A stretch of DNA of 64,000 nucleotides, taken from positions 29,000,749 through 29,064,748 of the forward strand of contig CM045735.1 of assembly GCA_024760905.1 (NCBI GenBank), read 5' to 3'. Positions 45,661 to 56,296 of the stretch are shown here, in pieces. The stretch's first letter is position 1. Each line of letters opens with the position of its first letter. This stretch comes from Plotosus lineatus. Lineage: Eukaryota; Chordata; Actinopteri; Siluriformes; Plotosidae. The translations under genes and the position numbers were made by a program. The notes under the pieces were generated by a model that did no database searches, had not been told where the DNA came from, and saw nothing but the letters and a program-made list of their open reading frames with translations.

Positions 45661-45737
45661 TAAACAAGCGCTGGCCATCTGCACTGGGCACCAGCTCCCG
45701 CACTATCTGCCCATCATCTTCACTACGATCCAACCAT
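45661..45737 (-). CDS. loxhd1: loxhd1 window exon 9 (PLAT 5 end)
   Basis: A short 77 nt exon encoding WLDRSEDDGQIVRELVPSAD and GQRLF. It completes PLAT 5 and the linker. It enters in phase 2 and leaves in phase 1 at donor GTAAGT. It lies 6.3 kb from exon 8, across an intron filled by an RTE-like LINE. A (CA)n tract on the transcript strand starts 14 bases into the downstream intron. Confidence 0.91.
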
Positions 45738-46027
45738 CTACAGAGTGAGAGAGTAAATAAGAGAGGCAGGTTGGAGCTGGAGTAATGCCATGTTCACTTT
45801 GGATACACTCTGAACAAATTGCCACTTTACTGCAGTCCTGACACAGACCAGAAATAATTCACACTCACAACTATAGGTAATTTAGAGTAACACATTTACC
45901 TACAGTTCATGTTGATGGATTGTGATGGGACAATGGAATATTTGGAAGAAACTCGGACAAATATGCAATACAGGAAAACATGCAAATCTCTGCTGTGATT
46001 ATCACATCCTCTTGCAATAGGATGAGA

Positions 46028-46122
46028 TTCATTAATTTTCTAAGATGCTTAATCCATGTTTGGGTCACAGGTAGGCTGGTGCATAGCTCAGTCAACTCTG
46101 GGCGAGAGCGGGAATACATCCT

Positions 46123-46125
<3 letters not shown>
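46028..46125 (-). mobile_element. SINE tail fragment (family A/B)
   Basis: Inverted tail sequence with cagtcaactctgggcgagag. The remainder is absent, replaced by (AT)n. Confidence 0.55.

Positions 46126-46193
<68 letters not shown>
46125..46193. repeat. (AT)n microsatellite
   Basis: It directly abuts the (CTT)n end of the LINE at 46194. Confidence 0.97.
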
Positions 46194-46194
<1 letters not shown>

Positions 46195-49100
46195 ATCTTC
46201 TTCTTCTTTTACTTTCGGCTGCTCCCTTCAGGGGTCGCCACAGCAAATCATCCGCCTCCACCTCACCCTGTCCTCCGCATCTTCTTTTCTGACTCCAACG
46301 ACCTTCATGTCTGCCTTCACCGCATCCATAAATCTCTTCTTCGGTCTTCCTCGAGGCCTTCTGCCTGGTAGTTCCAACCTCAGCATCCTACTGCCAATAT
46401 ACTCATTATCCCTCCTCTGTACATGTCCAAACCATCTCAATCTAGCCTCTCTGACTTTGTCTCCAAAACATCTTACGTGAGCTGTCCCTCTGATATACTC
46501 ATTTCTGATCCTATCCATCCTCGTTACTCCCAGGGAGAACCTCAACATTTTCATCTCCGCTACCTCCAGCTCTGCCTCCTGCCTTTTCCTCAGCACCACT
46601 GTTTCTAAGCCATACAACATCACTGGCCTCACCACCATCTTGTACACTTTTCCCTTCATTCTTGCTGACACTCTCCTATCGCACATCACACCGGATACTT
46701 TTCTCCAACCATTCCAGCCTGCCTGCACATGCTTCTTCACCTCTTTTCCACACTCTCCATTGCTCTGGATTGTTGAGCCTAAGTACTTAAAATTCTCCAC
46801 CTTCGTTATCTCTGCTCCCTGTAACATCACCGTTCCTCCTGGGTCCTTCTCATTCACACACATGTATTCTGATTTACTGAGGCTAACCTTCATTCCTCTC
46901 CTTTCCAGGGCATACCTCCACCTCTCTAGATTTTCCTGCACTTGTTCTCTGCTCTCACTACAGATCACGATGTCATCTGCAAACATCATAGTCCATGGAG
47001 ATTCTTGTCTCACCTCGTCTGTCAGCCTGTCCATCACCATAGCAAACAAGAAGGGGCTCAGAGCTGACCCTTGATGCAGTCCCACCTCCACCTTGAATTC
47101 GTCGGTCACACCGACAGCACACCTCACCACTGTCTTACATCTCTCATACATGTCCTGCACCACTCTAACATACTTCTCTGCTACTCCAGACTTCCTCATG
47201 CAATACCACAGTTCCTCCCTCAGCACCCTGTCATATGCTTTCTCCAGACCCACAACGGCACAATGAAGCTCTCTCTGGCCTTCTCTGTACTTCTCTATTA
47301 ACATCCTCAAAGCAAACACTGCATCTGTGGTGCTCTTTCTTGGCATGAAACCAAACTGTTGTTCACAAATGCTGACCTCTGCCCTTAGTCTAGCTTCCAC
47401 TATTCTTTCCCATAACTTCATCGTATGGCTCATCAACTTTATCCCTCTGTAGTTGCTACAACTCTGCACGTCTCCCTTGTTCTTAAAAATGGGCACCAGC
47501 ACACTTCTCCTCCACTCCTCCGGCATCTGCTCACTCTCTAGTACCTTGTTGAATGTTCTTGTCAGAAAATCTACTGCTACCTCTCCTAGACACTTCCATA
47601 CCTCCACAGGTATATCATCAGGACCAACTGCCTTTCCATTTTTCATCCTCTTCAATGCCCTTCTCACTTCACCCTTACTGATCTTTGCTACATCCTGCTC
47701 CTCAATGGTTACCTCTTCTACTCTTTTTTCTCTCTCATTTTCCTCATTCATCAGCTCTTCAAAGTACTCTTTCCATCTTCCCAGCACACTTCTGTCATTA
47801 GTCAATACAGTTCCCTCTCTGTCCTTTATCAATCTAACTTGCTGCACATCCTTCCCATCTCTATTTCTCTGCTGTGCCAACCTGTATAGATCATTTTCTC
47901 CCTCTTTACTATCCAACCTATCATACAAGTCATCATACGCCCTCTGTTTGGCCTTAGCCACTGCTACTTTCGCCTTACGCTGTGTCTCCCTGTACTCCTG
48001 TTTACTCTCTTCGGTCCTCTCAATGTCCCACTTCTTCTTGGCTAACCTCTTCCTTTGTACACACTCCTGCACTTCCTCATTCCACCACCAAGTCTCCTTA
48101 TCTACTTTCCTTCCAGAGGACACACCAAGTACTCTCCTACCTGTGTCCCTGATCACATTTGCTGTGGTTGTCCAGTCATTTGGAAGCACTTCCTGGCCAC
48201 CCAAAGCCTGTTTCAACTCCTCCTTGAAGACAACACGACACTCTTCCTTTTTCAGCTTCCACCACTTTGTCTTCTGCTCTGCCTTTGCCTTTTTCACCTT
48301 TCTCACCATCAGAGTCATCCTGCACACCACCATCCTATGCTGTTTGGCAACACTCTCACCCACGATGACTTTGCAGTCACTGACTTCCTTCAAATTACAT
48401 CGCCCACACAAGATGTAGTCTACCTGTGTGCTCCTACCTCCGCTTTTATAAGTCACCCTATGCTCCTGTTTCTTCTCAAAGAAAGTATTCACCACAGCCA
48501 TTTCCATCCTTTTTGCAAAATCTATCAACATCTGTCCTTCTGCGTTCCTGTCCTGGATACCAAACCTGCCCATCACTTCCTCGTCCCCTCTGTTGCCTGC
48601 ACCAACATGTCCATTGAAGTTTGCACCAATGACCACTCTTTCACCTTTGGTGGTATTCTGCATCACTTCATCTAAGTCACTCCAGAATCTCTCCTTGTCT
48701 TCTAGCTCACATCCTGCCTGTGGGGCATAAGCACTAACAACATTGAGCATTACACCTTCAATTTCTAACTTGAGACTCATCACTCTGTCTGACACTCTTT
48801 TCACTTTTAGAACATTCCTGACAAACTCCTCCTTCAAGATGACTCCGACTCCATTTTTCTTCCCATCCACACCGTGATAAAATAGCTTAAACCCTGCTCC
48901 TAAGCTTTTAGCTTTGCTACCTTTCCACCTGGTCTCCTGAACAAACAGTATGTCCACCTTCCTCCTCTGCATCATGTCAACCAGCTCTATACCTTTTCTG
49001 TGCATAGTTCCAACATTCAAAGTCCCCACTCTCAGTCCTAGACTCATGCCTTTCCTCTTCTCTCTCTGCCTACGGACACGCCTCCCACCTCTCCTTCTTC

Positions 49101-49341
49101 GACCAACAGTAGTCCAATTTCCATCAGCACCCTGTTGATTGACAGCACTGATGGCGGTCGTTGTTAACCCGGGCCTCGACCGATCCGGTATGGAGGTAAT
49201 ACTTTTGATTTGCATCATAAATAATTGGCATTGGTTTTACGTCGGATGCCCTTCCTGACACAACCCTCTGCATTTCTCCGGGCCTGGGACCGGCATGAGG
49301 GGGAGAGACACTGGTTAGTGCCCCCCCCACCTCATGGCTGC
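46194..49341 (-). mobile_element. RTE-like LINE, full length
   Basis: This is the only LINE copy in the window with both a complete 5' leader and an uninterrupted coding frame. It runs from a leader near 49341 (gcagccatgaggtggggg in LINE sense) to the (AAG)n tail at 46194. The leader includes a block gggcatccgacgtaaaacca that returns in short derivative elements elsewhere. Confidence 0.93.
46228..49218 (-). CDS. LINE endonuclease-reverse transcriptase, 996 codons open, active sites altered
   Basis: The frame is open for 996 codons. From the N-terminus: a basic leader, endonuclease at about residues 60-300 (LRVGTLNVGTM, VQETRWKG, SAYAPQAGCE, STQVDYILC), reverse transcriptase at about 520-800 (FGFMPRKSTTDAVFALR, WTMMFADDIVICSES) and a C-terminal block RRDNEYIGSRMLRLELPG. 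Two key positions differ from the other copies: the endonuclease motif reads GANFNGHV where others have GADFNGHV, and RT motif A reads CAVVGLEKAYD where others have CAFVDLEKAYD. Both replaced residues are the catalytic aspartates in these families. So the frame is intact, but I infer that the enzyme is inactive. Confidence 0.9.
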   Translation of the reverse strand: MMQIKSITSIPDRSRPGLTTTAISAVNQQGADGNWTTVGRRRRGGRRVRRQREKRKGMSLGLRVGTLNVGTMHRKGIELVDMMQRRKVDILFVQETRWKGSKAKSLGAGFKLFYHGVDGKKNGVGVILKEEFVRNVLKVKRVSDRVMSLKLEIEGVMLNVVSAYAPQAGCELEDKERFWSDLDEVMQNTTKGERVVIGANFNGHVGAGNRGDEEVMGRFGIQDRNAEGQMLIDFAKRMEMAVVNTFFEKKQEHRVTYKSGGRSTQVDYILCGRCNLKEVSDCKVIVGESVAKQHRMVVCRMTLMVRKVKKAKAEQKTKWWKLKKEECRVVFKEELKQALGGQEVLPNDWTTTANVIRDTGRRVLGVSSGRKVDKETWWWNEEVQECVQRKRLAKKKWDIERTEESKQEYRETQRKAKVAVAKAKQRAYDDLYDRLDSKEGENDLYRLAQQRNRDGKDVQQVRLIKDREGTVLTNDRSVLGRWKEYFEELMNEENEREKRVEEVTIEEQDVAKISKGEVRRALKRMKNGKAVGPDDIPVEVWKCLGEVAVDFLTRTFNKVLESEQMPEEWRRSVLVPIFKNKGDVQSCSNYRGIKLMSHTMKLWERIVEARLRAEVSICEQQFGFMPRKSTTDAVFALRMLIEKYREGQRELHCAVVGLEKAYDRVLREELWYCMRKSGVAEKYVRVVQDMYERCKTVVRCAVGVTDEFKVEVGLHQGSALSPFLFAMVMDRLTDEVRQESPWTMMFADDIVICSESREQVQENLERWRYALERRGMKVSLSKSEYMCVNEKDPGGTVMLQGAEITKVENFKYLGSTIQSNGECGKEVKKHVQAGWNGWRKVSGVMCDRRVSARMKGKVYKMVVRPVMLYGLETVVLRKRQEAELEVAEMKMLRFSLGVTRMDRIRNEYIRGTAHVRCFGDKVREARLRWFGHVQRRDNEYIGSRMLRLELPGRRPRGRPKKRFMDAVKADMKVVGVRKEDAEDRVRWRRMICCGDP

Positions 49342-49944
49342 ATAGATATAATGCCAAAGAAAAGCAAGAAAAAAGGGACAAAAAAAAAAGGGTGGAAAGT
49401 TATAGAGTGAATGACTCTCCACCGACTAAGAATGAACTTTTTTAAGTGTCACACAAGGAAGGATGATATCAAATAAACTACAAAAATGGTAAATGACAGC
49501 CGGAGTTCAGTACACTGCAAGTATGATTAGAAACAGATGCTTCTTAGTAGGTCTGAAGTCATGGAAAGCTGTATAGAAAAATCTCTTTATAAATGAGAAA
49601 CAAAAAGAGGATAGGACTAAAGTAAGGTCATCTTCTGTAATAAGTCTAATTTTCAGATTTTTTTTTGATCAACGGGTCATCTACTGGTTGGATAGAGACC
49701 TGCAAGCCAAAGTAACTCGCACCTACAGTTAAATACAGTACCGGAATAGCTGACCTGTGTCAGGTGAGCTCCATTTCACTCCACATAACTTTGTGGTTAA
49801 AATATGTAAAAATAAAATGCATTTTGTTTTTCTTTATCTTGCCCATGCAGTATGTATTCAAACAAATAATCAATCACATGTTGCTCTATCCTATTCAGCA
49901 ACATCCAACAAGTCTACTGTGAATAAATGTTAAAGGTCTTGTTT
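49342..49944. other. intron, no recognised content
   Basis: There is an A-rich stretch (49355-49400) but no element or exon I can support. Confidence 0.45.
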
Positions 49945-50372
49945 AAAGCGGCATCTACCAAGGCGTGGAATTTATTATGAAGGCAGTAAACAGTCATTTT
50001 TTTAAGGTAATCTGGTTGTAAATAGAAAAATTAAGCATATGAGGATCTAGGTGACAGTGACAAAGACCACACTATGATGGCTAAATGAGTGGGTCTACTC
50101 ATCTCCAAAACAGCAGGTCATGAGAGGTTTCCTGGCATCCAGTGGGAAGTACCTATCAAAAATACTCCAAGGAAGGACAAACAGTGTACATGTACTGGAA
50201 GATGTGCCTTGAATGCTCCAGGCCCATTAATGATTCCAGTGAAGAACACAAACTGCAGAAAGTGTTAATGCTGTCTATAAAAGAAAGGTGTCAGAGGACA
50301 TAGTGGATTGTGGATTACTGTATATGGAGCTGCCTAGTTTCTGACCAGTCATCTAGTGTTAATTATGGCTGA
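49945..50372 (+). pseudogene. Tc1-like transposase relic, N-terminal part
   Basis: Same family as the relics at 30915 and 54410: atctccaaaacagcaggtca, then ctccaaggaaggacaaacag, then aggtgtcagaggacatagtg. No frame left. Confidence 0.65.
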
Positions 50373-50384
50373 TTGCTGTATGCA

Positions 50385-50589
50385 CATCCTCCAGGTACTC
50401 CAGTTACCTCCCACAGTACAAAACATGTGATGTGTGCTGATTGAGTGTTACAAATCACCCTTAGGTGTGAGTGTTGGTCCTGGAGTGACCTGGAGAGCTG
50501 TCCATGATGTACTCCACCCTCACGCAGAGCTTGCTGACATGGGCGCTAGCTTCTCCAGTGAACCTAATTAGGATTAAACAGCTTATAAA
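50385..50589 (+). mobile_element. SINE (family A) 3' part
   Basis: It contains a body (tccaggtactccagttacct) and tail (cctaattaggattaaacagc). The tRNA-like head is missing. Confidence 0.6.
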
Positions 50590-50928
50590 ATGAATAAAGT
50601 GGTGGCCTAGAGGTATAGGGCGCTGGATCGCTGATCTTAGGGTTGGGGGTTCGAGTCCCACTGTCCACAAGGTTGCCACTGTCCCCCCAGTGCAGCTAAC
50701 TGGGTTATCAAAGGCTGGCCATGTCTCTCACTGTCTATGGTGAGAGGCATGTAAAAGAACCATTGCTGACTTTCGTAAAGAGAAGGCTACAAAGCTGTCA
50801 GCGTGTTTCTGTCCCTTGCTAAAGAGTTGTGTCAGGAAGGGCATCCGACGTAAAAACCTATGCCAAATCAAATTGTGTGCTGTGGTGACCCCTGATAAAG
50901 GGAGAAAGCCAAAAGAAAAAGAAGAAGG
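50590..50928 (+). mobile_element. SINE (family B head) joined to LINE-derived tail
   Basis: The first 228 bp are family B, with A and B boxes. At about 50818 it switches to gtcaggaagggcatccgacg (LINE leader), then at about 50876 to a LINE 3' end (gctgtggtgacccctgataa) and a purine-rich tail. This joins a tRNA-type head with LINE head and tail sequence. Confidence 0.82.
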
Positions 50929-50946
50929 TGTACGTACAGTCAGGTG

Positions 50947-50947
50947 T

Positions 50948-50980
<33 letters not shown>
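50947..50980. repeat. (CA)n microsatellite
   Basis: Short (CA)n just after the composite SINE. Confidence 0.95.
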
Positions 50981-50983
<3 letters not shown>

Positions 50984-52009
50984 CAAAGCATGAAAGCATT
51001 TCCTTTTACTTACTGATGTTAACATTGGATTTAGGTATACAGTATGCCCTACCTTAGAAAAAAATCTTAGCATTAATTTGTACCAGTAATACTTATTATT
51101 ATTACGGTTTGTTTGTGTGAGTGAGAAAGAGAGAGAGAGAGAGAGAGAGGGGCAGACAGACAGGTAGACAGACAGACAGACACAGACAGTGAGATGGTGT
51201 GTGTGTAATGCAACACTATCCTCTGGTTTAGCTAGTGTTTCCAGTGCATCGTGTTTCTGTCGTTTAGTCTCTATTAGTAACCAGGCACTGCTTCTTCATT
51301 TGCATAAGGACTTAAACACCACTCTCACACCTACTCATAGCCTCTCTTTCACTTAGGAACTACTTGCATCATTACATTACAGAGCCATTATATCCATTAA
51401 CAATCACATGCCCAACAAAATGCAAGTGTCCACAACTATCTCCTAAATAAGGATGTTTCATTGTGTTCCGTCACTGCTAGGAATGCTAACAGTTAGTAGT
51501 CTGTAACTGTATTTTTCTTCATCATAAAGTCATTCTGCCGTATGCTCTTGATGTTGGGCCACCATAAACCATCAGAACAGCTTAAGTGTTCGTTGCCAAT
51601 ATTTCTACAGGTCTCTCAAACTGTCTTGTCTTTTTTGAAGGATAGTCCCTCAAGTTGAATGCTGATGATAGTAGTAGAGAGAGCAGTATAAGAGAGACCC
51701 TGACTCCAATTCTGTTTACTCTGGGGAATCATCTTAAAGAAAAGAAATGTTTTGCAATACTTTGGCTGTATGATTTCATTTTAATTTGTTGTAATGTTGA
51801 CTTTATAGTAACACAACAGGCCTTGATGAAGTCATGTTGCCCACCACATACACAGTCACTGGTCTAGGCACATTTTCATAGACACCCATATTCTTGCATT
51901 CCTATAGCTCTGCTCATTCCTTCCTCAATACAGTATGGAGAAAAATACTAGTACACTTTTGTCATTTGCATGACCATGTTGGACTCTCAAAGAGATTTAT
52001 ATGACCTGC
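50981..52009. other. intron, mostly unrecognised
   Basis: It has (GA)n at 51126-51149 and (GACA)n at about 51150-51182. Otherwise no exon or named element. Confidence 0.5.
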
Positions 52010-52170
52010 CTGTTACAGGGAAACTCCACATTGGTGGACTCTGGTTGGCCCTCCTCTCTGATCAGCACTTTATCCAGAAACCAACCACAGCCTCCACCCC
52101 GGCCATCATGACCAATCCGTACCCTCCTCAGTGTTCCGAGTGATACAGCCTCTATCACAAACTCATCTGC
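52010..52170 (-). CDS. loxhd1: loxhd1 window exon 8 (PLAT 5, middle), GC donor
   Basis: It encodes [35 protein letters not shown] and [18 protein letters not shown], all clear PLAT 5 sequence; REEGQPES is also present in mammals. The frame joins the next exon as AG|A TGG (R-W-L-D) only if the exon ends ...TGTAACAG. The intron then begins GCAGGT, a GC-AG intron. A GT donor two to four bases away would break the conserved CxRWLD motif. It is 161 nt and ends in phase 2. Confidence 0.86.
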
Positions 52171-52364
52171 CTGAGACAAACAGAGAAAGAGAGAGAGCAA
52201 GCAAGCGAGAAAGAGAGAGAGAGAAGAAGAAGACGAAGAAAAAGAAAACAACTGTAAACCAATGTATTTTTATTAACATAATAAACTGCATTTGGTATGA
52301 TTTCGCACTTTTTTAAAGTTGTATTTTGGCCACATTCAACCTTTGGCTGGTGCTGGGAACACAT

Positions 52365-52520
52365 TTATGACATTTGGCAGACACCCTTATCCAGAGCATC
52401 TTACATTCTCATCTCATCTATACAACAGAGCAATTGAGAGTCAAATGCCTCACTCAAGAAACAGGACTTCAACCCCCAACCTTCTGATCAGTAAGCTAGA
52501 CCCTTATCGACTGAGCAATT
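52365..52520 (-). mobile_element. SINE-like repeat, fish-wide type
   Basis: It contains catttggcagacacccttat, a phrase very common in fish genomes at one end of a tRNA-related repeat, and an inverted tRNA-like head near 52500. Degraded. Confidence 0.5.
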
Positions 52521-52965
52521 TGCTAAATTTATTGACAAGCAGGATGAGCACATTACATAAATGAAAATAAATACTGTATTTACCTTCTCCTGATAAAATT
52601 ATTCTTTTTTGAATGTAATTTAAATAATTACCGTTTTAACAAAAAATGTGTCAACATTGTATCATCAATACTAATACGGCTGATGTTGCTGATCTGCAAA
52701 AAAAAAATAAAAATTATATATATGAATAAATCAATTACCTATTAAAAATATAATTATGTCTCAATCAGGGACAAGACTGAAATGTTATGGAAATTTTCCA
52801 CAACAAGGATGTTTGAAGGAAATTGTTTGTTAGATTCTTCCAGGTGGCAAGTTTATAGTAAGCCTCCACCCCTTCAAAATATAGTAGGCTATTTAGAAGG
52901 ATGTCACAAAAAAAAGCCCTTCTTGTGACTAACCCGCATAACGTAACATATAAACTTCACCAGGC

Positions 52966-53700
52966 GCCATGGTGGCACGGTGGTAAGCACATCCGCCTCA
53001 CAGCAAGAAGGCCTGGGTTTTATTCCCAGCTAGGTTGTTTCTATGTAGAGTTTGCATGTTCTTCCCGTGCTCTTGTGGGTTTCCTTTGGGTACTCCAATT
53101 TCCTCCCACAGTCCAAAAACATAATAACATAACCTGACATAAACAGAATAATTGGCTGTTCCAAGGCAGTGGTGGCCTGGTGATAAAGGTGCTGGATCGC
53201 TGAGCCTAAGGTTGGAGGTTCAAGCCCCACTCTCCACAGGTTGTCACTGTCCCCCAGTGCAGCTAACTGGGTTATCAAAGGCTGGCCATGTCTCTCACTG
53301 TCTATGGTGTGAGGCATGTAAAAGAACCATTGCTGACCTTCGACAAGAGTAGCTGCAAAGCCGTCAGCGTGTTTCCGCCCTGCAGTTGCCTGGCGAGCAG
53401 TCCAGGGTGCACACTCCCCTCGCTCAGAGTTAGCTGGGATGGGCACCAGCCTCACCGCGACCCTAATTAGGATTGAGCGGTTACAGATAATGAATAAATG
53501 AATGGATGTTCCAAATTGCCCATAAGTGCGAGTGCAAACAATTGTATAAGTCTTGGCCCTATGACGGCCGGGCAAGCTGTACTAGGTGTACCCCGCCCTC
53601 GTCCAGAGTCTGCTGAGATGTCTCCCCCGCAACCCTAATTAATATTAAGCAGTTTGGGGAATGAATGAATGAATGAATGAGTGACAAACTTCACCAAAAG
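52966..53700 (+). mobile_element. SINE (family A) with nested SINE
   Basis: The head (tggtggcacggtggtaagca) and body lie at 52966-53164, the tail at 53515-53700, ending in (AATG)n. A family B SINE interrupts it. Confidence 0.8.
53165..53502 (+). mobile_element. SINE (family B) nested in SINE A
   Basis: A complete family B copy from gcagtggtggcctggtgata to the tail aattaggattgagcggttac. Target duplication tggctgttccaa (53153-53164) and tggatgttccaa (53503-53514), which in the copy at 55380 is one uninterrupted site. Confidence 0.88.
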
Positions 53701-53861
53701 CACTAAACATGACTGCAAATATAATTAGAATTATGTGCTGCAAATGAGGCCAACAAATCTTTTGGTCGAAAACACAATAATATGACAATTTAGAGTGTTT
53801 AAAATTTGTTATCAGCCTATATTGCCAATTTTAATGACGACTGATTATAAGAATAACTTAC

Positions 53862-54016
53862 GTTTCCCTTCTCAAACTTGTTGACATTGGTTTTGCTCAT
53901 AAACAGGAATCTCTCTCCTGTGTCCCCCAGGTCTCCAAACAAGCTCAAATGTACACTTGCATCTGTCCCACTGCCAGTAATATTTCCGGTGCAGACAATG
54001 ACTCGATATTTCATTA
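53862..54016 (-). CDS. loxhd1: loxhd1 window exon 7 (PLAT 5, first part)
   Basis: It encodes [20 protein letters not shown], then [17 protein letters not shown] and NKFEKGN, the start of PLAT 5. The VCTG core matches mammalian PLAT 5 ([20 protein letters not shown]). It is 155 nt, enters in phase 1 (joining codon TTA) and leaves in phase 0. The donor is GTAAGT. Confidence 0.94.
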
Positions 54017-54404
54017 CTGGAAGAAAATAATGGCAAATGATAGAGGTTCAACAGCACAATTTCACACAAACAATAAAAAGATCAAAAATAATGTAAGAAC
54101 ATCAATCCCATAAGTGGATAAAATATTTTTTAAGTTGTTCTATCAAGCATTTACCTGAGCTGGCTAGTATTTAAATAAAATGCAACTTTCATTGTCTTTA
54201 GTTGCACTGATAATAGATAACAATTAGCTTTACTCGAGGTTTAATCCAACCAGATCAGCTGATTTAACTTTTTAGTGCTTAGCATAGTTTCTGTCCCGGT
54301 ATTCTTATAAACACATATTTGAACATAAATTACAAAGAGACATTAAGTTGCATCACACAAGTAACCAGAAGTTTCAGTAGAAATTGGTAATGGTCTTGGC
54401 TCTC

Positions 54405-54893
54405 ACTGGCCTGTTCAGCTATGATTCAATAGTGTGAGCATGTCTATTAATTATATCATTATTGTGGCATCTGTCAAGGAGTGGGATGTATCAGACACAA
54501 AGTGAACAGTCAGTTGTTAAAGTTGAAGATTTGGGCACAAGAAAAATATGCATGTGTAAGGATCTGAGTCATTGACAAGGTCCACTTTGTGACGTGGGAG
54601 TGGATGCAGTGGTAAGAAACTAACAAAGATGATTCAAGGAAGGACAACCAGTCAACGAGTAAACATGTCGTCGGCATCCAAGGGTCATTACTGCGTTTAG
54701 TGAGTGAAGGTTAGTAGGTCTGGTTTGTTTTCCACAAAAGTGCTACTGTAGCACAAACTGCTGAAACTATTAATGCTGGATATAGTATAAAGGAGTCAAA
54801 AATAGTGCACTGTAGATTGCTGGGTATTGGGTTGCCTAGATACAGACCAATCAAGTGGTGTTCATGTAATGGCTGTGTATTACATAAGGTGGC
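54405..54893 (+). pseudogene. Tc1-like transposase relic, N-terminal part
   Basis: Contains ggatctgagtcattgacaag, then gattcaaggaaggacaacca, then gctactgtagcacaaactgc, as in the other two relics. Stops throughout. Confidence 0.7.
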
Positions 54894-55079
54894 CTTCATA
54901 TTTGTCTTTGATTATTATCATTAATCCCGGAGAGCCCAGTCATAGAAAGCAACATGGGAAAAATTCTAATTAGAATTTGTTGCATATGCAACATGGGGTG
55001 CTACAGGACAATAATATTATTTTATTTTATTTATTTATTTATTTTGCATATTGTATTTTGCAATTTGTGGTCCACTTAC

Positions 55080-55215
55080 ATGGCAGTGGCTCTGGAACAT
55101 GGACCCCTGTAGCTGGAAGTTCCCTGATGATCTCTTGGTCATCCTCATTGATGTCCAACCAGCGATTACAGGTGAAGTTATATTTCTCTCTGGTCAGGGA
55201 CTTCATTAAAGTAAC
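55080..55215 (-). CDS. loxhd1: loxhd1 window exon 6 (PLAT 4 end and linker)
   Basis: It encodes [20 protein letters not shown] followed by [13 protein letters not shown] and a short proline-rich linker. It matches the end of PLAT 4 ([20 protein letters not shown] in mammals). It is 136 nt, with donor GTAAGT, and ends in phase 1. The intron upstream contains the hAT element with its nested SINE. Confidence 0.93.
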
Positions 55216-55278
55216 CTGCACAAATGTGCATTGATGTCAGAAGGATACAACAAAATAATTCATTGGAAGTGTATAGAT

Positions 55279-56296
55279 CAGTGCTTCTCAATTATTTTCT
55301 GTGGCGCCCCCTCTGGGAAGAAAAAACCATTTCACACCCCGCGAGCAAGTATAAATACTGTAGTATTATTTGTCCGTTAGGCGGCACGGTGGCGTAGTGG
55401 TTAGCACGTCCGCCTCACAGCAAGAAGGCCCGGGTTCGATTCCCGGCCTGGGCGTTTCTGTGTGGAGTTTGCATGTTCTCCCCGTGCTTGTGCGGGTTTC
55501 CTCCGGGTGCTCCGGTTTCCCCCACAATCTAAAGACGTGCACTGTAGGTTAATTGGCCGTTCTAAATTGACCGTAGTTTCTCTCCTGCAGCGGCACTGGA
55601 ACCCAGTCGTATCGGCACTTGCCTTTCCATTGGATCCTTCTGGTGGCGCCGAGACAGGGGGGGACTTGCTGCTTGGGTAACAGCCTGTCCCTCATTACTC
55701 CCTACCCAGGCTCTGTGCACTGGGGAGTATCCCCAGTCGGGATACTGGCCAGAGCGCAGCCATAGTCCTTCGGGACTGACGGAGGCCTACGCGCTATTTG
55801 TCCGTAAAATTATGAGTACACCTCTGCATAACATTGAATCTTTATTAACATTAAAAACAAAAAAGAAAGAAATACAATAGTTCAACTTATAATAAAGAAA
55901 AAACTTCATTAACATTGGTTTTTAATCTGTAACAGAAAAATATTTAAAGTGCACCAATGTGCCTGAAATGATAAAAACTACATCCTTACTTAAACTCAGT
56001 CAACTTACTTATGTCTTAATATCTCCATCTCTCTCCACCTTTCTCTTCGTTACTGTTAGAAACTTTTCCGTGTTGTTTCTTGAGGGGTTGTTTACTGCAC
56101 TTCATATCGTTTGCTCGTGCGGAAAACCGCTACACCATAGCGCGACAATGAGAGTGCCACTGCCAACTACTGGAGTGGAGGTGCAATTACACTTAATTCT
56201 CGTACACTATTTCAGAAAAGCATGTTCCCCAGGGTCATACACACTCCCTTTGGCTTCACACCAGAGGGGGAGCGCCCCACGATTTGAGAAGCACTG
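55279..56296. mobile_element. hAT-like non-autonomous element
   Basis: The ends are cagtgcttctcaattatttt and, inverted, ttgagaagcactg, with a second shared phrase ggcgccccctctgg/agggggagcgcc. It has 8 bp target duplications gtatagat (55271-55278) and gtatagag (56297-56304), typical of hAT. It carries no transposase and contains a nested SINE. Its right end lies 28 bp from exon 5. Confidence 0.88.
55380..55794 (+). mobile_element. SINE (family A), best preserved copy
   Basis: The tRNA-like head is intact: gcggcacggtggcgtagtgg (A box) and cccgggttcgattcccggcc (B box). It is followed by tgtggagtttgcatgttctc. Its last 200 bp differ from the usual family tail. Target duplication tatttgtccgtta (55367-55379) and tatttgtccgtaa (55795-55807). 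It is a SINE, not a functional tRNA. Confidence 0.88.

Noticed and set aside
55380..55455. tRNA gene
   Set aside because: A and B boxes are present, but it is followed by a SINE body and flanked by a target-site duplication, so it is a SINE head.
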